NCBI GenBank assembly: GCA_903907475.1 | Contig: CAIVOB010000158.1 | Coordinates: forward strand, 1-8,123 | Source of the DNA: Candidatus Omnitrophota bacterium | Lineage (GTDB): Bacteria > Omnitrophota > Gorgyraeia > Gygaellales > Profunditerraquicolaceae | Length of the DNA: 8,123 nucleotides | Reading direction: 5' to 3' | Part shown: one piece after another, positions 5,921 to 8,123 of the stretch | Layout of the letters: the number at the start of each line of letters is the position of its first letter | How positions within the stretch are numbered: position 1 is the stretch's first letter | Notes under the pieces: model-generated | The model's database searches: none | Seen by the model: the letters and a program-made list of their open reading frames with translations, nothing else | Told to the model about the DNA's origin: nothing | Made by a program: the position numbers and the translations under genes

Positions 5921-6268
5921 TTGCGGGGGCCCGATTTGAACGGACGACCTCAAGGTTATGCTTACTACTTCAGCTTGCGCTGCTCCATAAATACTGGATT
6001 CGTAGTCTGGACTATATCTTGGCCCGCCAAAATTATTTTGACGGGTCCCTGCCGTTTAGTCTCTACACCTTCTCACCACTAATTTTGGTGAACTTGGCTC
6101 GGTATTACCTTTGCAAATTAAGGCTTCACCGAATTTGACAGGTTATCCTTTAACCGTTACCGGCTAAAGAGCCCATCGGATAACAAATCCCATCGCTCTT
6201 TACTAAAAATTCAACCAAGCTTTGTATCCATTTGAGCCTTGCGAGCTACCAGGCTGCTCCACCCCGCG
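5921..6268 (-). tRNA. Initiator tRNA-fMet(CAU), interrupted by a group I intron
   Basis: The exons are 6235-6268 (34 nt) and 5921-5960 (40 nt). Joined, they give a 74-nt cloverleaf very close to E. coli tRNA-fMet. Initiator hallmarks are the C1 x A72 mismatch atop a six-pair acceptor stem, A11-U24 in the D-stem, the loop CUCAUAA with anticodon CAU, and a T-loop UUCAAAU. The 3' CCA is not encoded. The anticodon stem is CAAGG/CCUUG, so pair 29-41 is A-U rather than the G-C found in most initiators, while 30-40 and 31-39 stay G-C. The insertion falls after U33, in the anticodon loop; an uninterrupted transcript therefore cannot work until the intron is removed. It may be the only initiator gene of the organism, but the window cannot show that. 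Confidence 0.93.
5961..6234 (-). ncRNA. Group I intron (IC3-like) in tRNA-fMet, no ORF
   Basis: A 274-nt self-splicing intron type, identified from its conserved core. The R segment AGAGACTAAACGG (6052-6064) and the S segment AAGATATAGTCC (6009-6020) are present, and their GACTA/TAGTC pieces (6057-6061 with 6010-6014) form P7, the guanosine-binding helix. Other helices: P3 CCTGTC/GGCAGG (6137-6142 with 6048-6053), P4 TCGGT/ACCGA (6128-6132 with 6099-6103), P6 TCACC/GGTGA (6087-6091 with 6073-6077), P8 a 10-bp hairpin (6036-6045 with 6023-6032), and a P9 hairpin CAGC-GCAA-GCTG (5971-5982) capped by a GNRA tetraloop. AAAGAGC/GCTCTTT (6195-6201 with 6166-6172) may be P2. The 5' exon ends in U and the intron ends in G, as the class requires. 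It is too short for a homing endonuclease and has none. Confidence 0.92.
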
Positions 6269-6285
6269 AAACTTTTTAAAGAACA

Positions 6286-6313
6286 ACTATATTGTAACAC
6301 TATTTTTTCTAAA
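6286..6313 (-). promoter_or_regulatory. Candidate promoter for tRNA-fMet
   Basis: TTTAGA (6308-6313) and TATAGT (6286-6291) on the minus strand are spaced 16 nt apart, placing the start about 10 nt before the mature tRNA. An alternative -10, TACAAT, overlaps just upstream. The site lies between the ftsB stop and the tRNA. It is a moderate match; read-through from eno-ftsB could also supply the tRNA. Confidence 0.4.
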
Positions 6314-6319
6314 CTATAG

Positions 6320-6601
6320 TTATCTTTTCTTCTCCGAAAAAATCTTTACCGGAATCTCACCCTTGCGCACCACTCCCATTTTATCCCGCGCCAGCTTCTC
6401 CTGGTAAATCGGATCACTCTGCACCCGCCTTAACTCTTCCTGCAGCAAATAATTCTCGACCGCCATCTTGCGAAACTTTTCTTCCGTGCGGCGATTCTTA
6501 ACCCGGGACTCCTGAAGCTTAATATATCCCGGTAGAAATATCACTAACAAAAAAACCGCCAAGCCAAAAAGCCAAAGTGCTTTTCTTAACGTCGCGAGCA
6601 T
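6320..6601 (-). CDS. FtsB/DivIC-type septum formation initiator
   Basis: A 93-residue bitopic membrane protein of the FtsB/DivIC family, which joins FtsL and FtsQ/DivIB in the divisome and helps activate septal peptidoglycan synthesis. It shows the usual layout: a short basic start, one transmembrane helix (about 8-26), then a coiled-coil (about 28-62, rich in E, R, K and L), then the family end DPIYQEKLARDKMGVVRKGE (63-82), matching the DP-x-Y-x-E-x-x-AR-x-x-x-G pattern with a following GE. Length is normal. The ATG (6599-6601) is directly adjacent to the eno stop (TAAATG) with only a GGAAAA-like ribosome site, so it is probably translated through coupling with eno. Eno next to ftsB is a recurring arrangement in bacteria. 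Confidence 0.9.
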   Translation of the reverse strand: MLATLRKALWLFGLAVFLLVIFLPGYIKLQESRVKNRRTEEKFRKMAVENYLLQEELRRVQSDPIYQEKLARDKMGVVRKGEIPVKIFSEKKR

Positions 6602-7867
6602 TTATTTTTTCCAGGCTCTTCCTGCGTAAACTGCCTTTTTACCCAGCTCTTCCTCGATCCTCAAGAGCTCATTATATTTACAAATGCGATCCGTGCGTGA
6701 CAAAGATCCGGTTTTAATCTGCCCCACGCCGGTAGCGACTGCTAAATGCGCGATCGTGGTATCTTCCGTTTCACCCGAACGATGCGAAATTATGGCGTGA
6801 TATTTATTCTTCTTAGCGATAGCAATCGCCTCTAAAGTCTCCGAAAGCGAGCCGATTTGATTAACTTTGATTAGTATAGCATTACCAATTTTTTCTGCAA
6901 TTCCTTTTTTGAATATCTTAGGGTTAGTGACAAAAATATCATCTCCCACTAATTGCACTTTATCTCCGATTCTTTTAGTCATTTCCTGCCAACCGCTCCA
7001 ATCATGTTCACTCAAGCCGTCTTCAATCGACAAAATCGGATAACGCGCCAACCAGCCTTCATAAATATTAATTAAATCCGTGGAAGTTTTTAATGCACCT
7101 TCAAAATTATATTTGCCGTCTTTACAGAAAGAACTCGCGGCGCAATCTAAAGCCAAAGAAATATCTTTTCCAGGAATATAACCGGCCTTCTTAATTGCTT
7201 CAATAATTAAACTTAAAGCTTCTTCATTAGAGCCTAAGTTAGGAGCGAATCCGCCTTCATCTCCGACGGAAGTGGAAAGTTTTTTAGATTTTAGAATTGA
7301 CCTTAAGTTATGAAAAACCTCCGTCGCCATGCGCAAAGCCTCGGAAAAAGTCGGCGCGCCTTGAGGCATAATCATAAACTCTTGAATATCCAAATTATTG
7401 TCCGCGTGCATCCCCCCGTTTAAAATATTCATTAAAGGAATCGGAAGAATGTTAGCTTTTTCACCGCCTAAAAATTTATAGAGTGATTGTTTTTTGGCTA
7501 AAGCAGCAGCTTTAGCGACAGCCATCGAAACCCCTAAAATCGCGTTTGCACCCAAGGAAGATTTAAATTCCGTGCCATCGAGCTTAATTAAAAGCTTATC
7601 AATCTTAGCAAAATCCGCGGCTTGCCCTTTAACCGCGTTATTAATGATAGTATTAACATTATTGACGGCTTTCAGCACTCCCTTGCCCATATATTTACTC
7701 TTATCTCCGTCCCTTAATTCCAAGGCCTCATTATCACCAGTAGAAGCTCCGGAAGGAACTGCCGCGCGGCCTAAAATACTATTCGTTAAAAGACAATCCA
7801 CTTCTACTGTCGGATTGCCTCGTGAATCTAAAATTTCGCGCGCGAAAACTCGTTTAATCTTGGCCAT
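6602..7867 (-). CDS. eno: Enolase (phosphopyruvate hydratase)
   Basis: A 421-residue enolase, which converts 2-phosphoglycerate to phosphoenolpyruvate in glycolysis. Everything expected is present: the N-terminal [14 protein letters not shown], the mobile loop [17 protein letters not shown] (39-55), GMHADN with His154, LDIQEF with Glu163, and GDEGGFAPN with Glu204. The metal ligands are Asp241, Glu282 (SIEDG) and Asp309 (GDDIFVTN), the catalytic lysine is Lys334 (IKVNQ), and [10 protein letters not shown] (361-370) and Lys385 complete the site. I start at ATG 7865-7867 because GGAG lies 7 nt upstream and the protein then begins exactly where enolases do. A 13-codon longer frame from TTG at 7906 overlaps the -10 box of the gene's own promoter and is not credible. 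It is co-transcribed with ftsB. Confidence 0.98.
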   Translation of the reverse strand: MAKIKRVFAREILDSRGNPTVEVDCLLTNSILGRAAVPSGASTGDNEALELRDGDKSKYMGKGVLKAVNNVNTIINNAVKGQAADFAKIDKLLIKLDGTEFKSSLGANAILGVSMAVAKAAALAKKQSLYKFLGGEKANILPIPLMNILNGGMHADNNLDIQEFMIMPQGAPTFSEALRMATEVFHNLRSILKSKKLSTSVGDEGGFAPNLGSNEEALSLIIEAIKKAGYIPGKDISLALDCAASSFCKDGKYNFEGALKTSTDLINIYEGWLARYPILSIEDGLSEHDWSGWQEMTKRIGDKVQLVGDDIFVTNPKIFKKGIAEKIGNAILIKVNQIGSLSETLEAIAIAKKNKYHAIISHRSGETEDTTIAHLAVATGVGQIKTGSLSRTDRICKYNELLRIEEELGKKAVYAGRAWKK

Positions 7868-7905
7868 TCTAATCTCCTTTTTAATTTTTTTTAAACAACT
7901 CCCCA

Positions 7906-7933
7906 ATTATACCCTCAAAAATTCTTAAGTCAA
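7906..7933 (-). promoter_or_regulatory. Strong sigma-70 promoter of eno-ftsB
   Basis: TTGACT (7928-7933) and a perfect TATAAT (7906-7911) are separated by 16 nt on the minus strand. The start should lie near 7899, leaving a leader of about 30 nt before the eno ATG, with the ribosome site AAAGGAG inside it. The match to the housekeeping consensus is nearly exact, in keeping with a highly expressed glycolytic gene. Confidence 0.85.
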
Positions 7934-8123
7934 GCAAGAAAAGAAAGTACCCGAGTCCTTCGACATATAAGATTAGCTTAGTTTATATTTTGTGCGGAGG
8001 ATATTGTGAAGCGTGCATTAGAAGTTTTTTAAAGTTAGCTTATACGGTAATGCAATTTGTGGTTTTTACGCGAATGTCGGTTTTAGCCAATGGAGCTTGA
8101 GTATTTTCGGGTATCCCGAGGCC
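7934..8123. other. Intergenic region upstream of eno, no gene seen
   Basis: About 190 nt without a supported gene on either strand; all frames are broken. Besides the weak rightward promoter it holds a small inverted repeat TCGGG-TAT-CCCGA (8107-8119) near the window edge. It could be the leader of a gene beyond the window. Confidence 0.5.
7960..7989 (+). promoter_or_regulatory. Possible divergent (rightward) promoter
   Basis: TCGACA (7960-7965) and TATATT (7984-7989) are spaced 18 nt apart on the plus strand, each one base from consensus. A Shine-Dalgarno-like GGAGG (7996-8000) and a GTG (8006) follow, but the frame from it closes after 8 codons at 8032. No longer rightward gene is visible before the window ends. 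Such matches arise by chance in AT-rich DNA, so this is a weak call. Confidence 0.3.

Noticed and set aside
5961..6234. A group II intron or an archaeal-type bulge-helix-bulge tRNA intron
   Set aside because: No GUGYG start or domain V hairpin is present, and the insert is far too long and structured for a protein-spliced tRNA intron; the P7 and R/S elements fit group I.
5921..6268. tmRNA, suggested by a tRNA-like 3' end with a long inserted segment
   Set aside because: The two halves make a complete ordinary tRNA-fMet with an anticodon arm, there is no tag reading frame, and the insert has the group I intron core.
6222..6407. A 61-codon rightward reading frame across the tRNA 5' exon and the ftsB end
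   Set aside because: It runs antisense to a well-supported tRNA and to ftsB, and has no ribosome site or recognisable motif; it is a shadow frame.
7868..7906. A 13-residue N-terminal extension of enolase from TTG at 7906
   Set aside because: The TTG lies inside the perfect TATAAT -10 box, so it would be upstream of the transcript, and the added residues are not part of any enolase.

Overview
The window reads as a bacterial chromosome segment of moderate, somewhat AT-leaning composition. Essentially all its genes are on the minus strand, so transcription runs from high to low coordinates. The mix of genes recalls uncultivated Gram-negative lineages such as Omnitrophota (OP3): a PilX/DUF4900-type pseudopilin, a TMTC-like membrane protein with TPR repeats, PilZ and DUF975 proteins, and an enolase-ftsB pair. 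This taxonomic guess is inference from gene style, not from a marker-gene comparison.

Region by region, from the right: 7934-8123 has no convincing gene. It holds a possible rightward promoter and an 8-codon reading frame, divergent from eno. A near-consensus promoter at 7906-7933 drives eno (6602-7867), whose stop codon directly abuts the ftsB/divIC start (6320-6601). Next comes the most notable feature: an initiator tRNA gene, tRNA-fMet(CAU), at 5921-6268. It is split at U33/C34 by a 274-nt group I intron (5961-6234) with recognisable P3, P4, P6, P7, P8 and P9 helices and no internal ORF. A strong terminator (about 5863-5911) closes this unit.

From 5786 down to 261 runs a tightly packed, probably single operon of seven genes: PilZ-domain protein, DUF975-like membrane protein, TMTC-like GT-C/TPR protein, then three pseudopilins (PilV-like, PilW/GspJ-like, PilX/DUF4900-like) and a small proline-rich membrane-anchored protein. 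It ends at an intrinsic terminator (201-235). Gaps are -4 to 63 nt and several junctions look translationally coupled. A plausible reading is a surface-appendage module: minor pseudopilins that prime or cap a type IV pilus or type II secretion pseudopilus, next to a c-di-GMP receptor and a possible envelope glycosyltransferase. The major pilin, assembly ATPase, inner-membrane platform and secretin are not in this window.

The left end (1-200) is non-coding. It contains a compact GC-rich inverted-repeat element (about 31-92, flanked by complementary A/T runs) that can fold as a three-way junction, a small palindrome, and several copies of a CAGGGACCC-like word that also occurs inside the intron.
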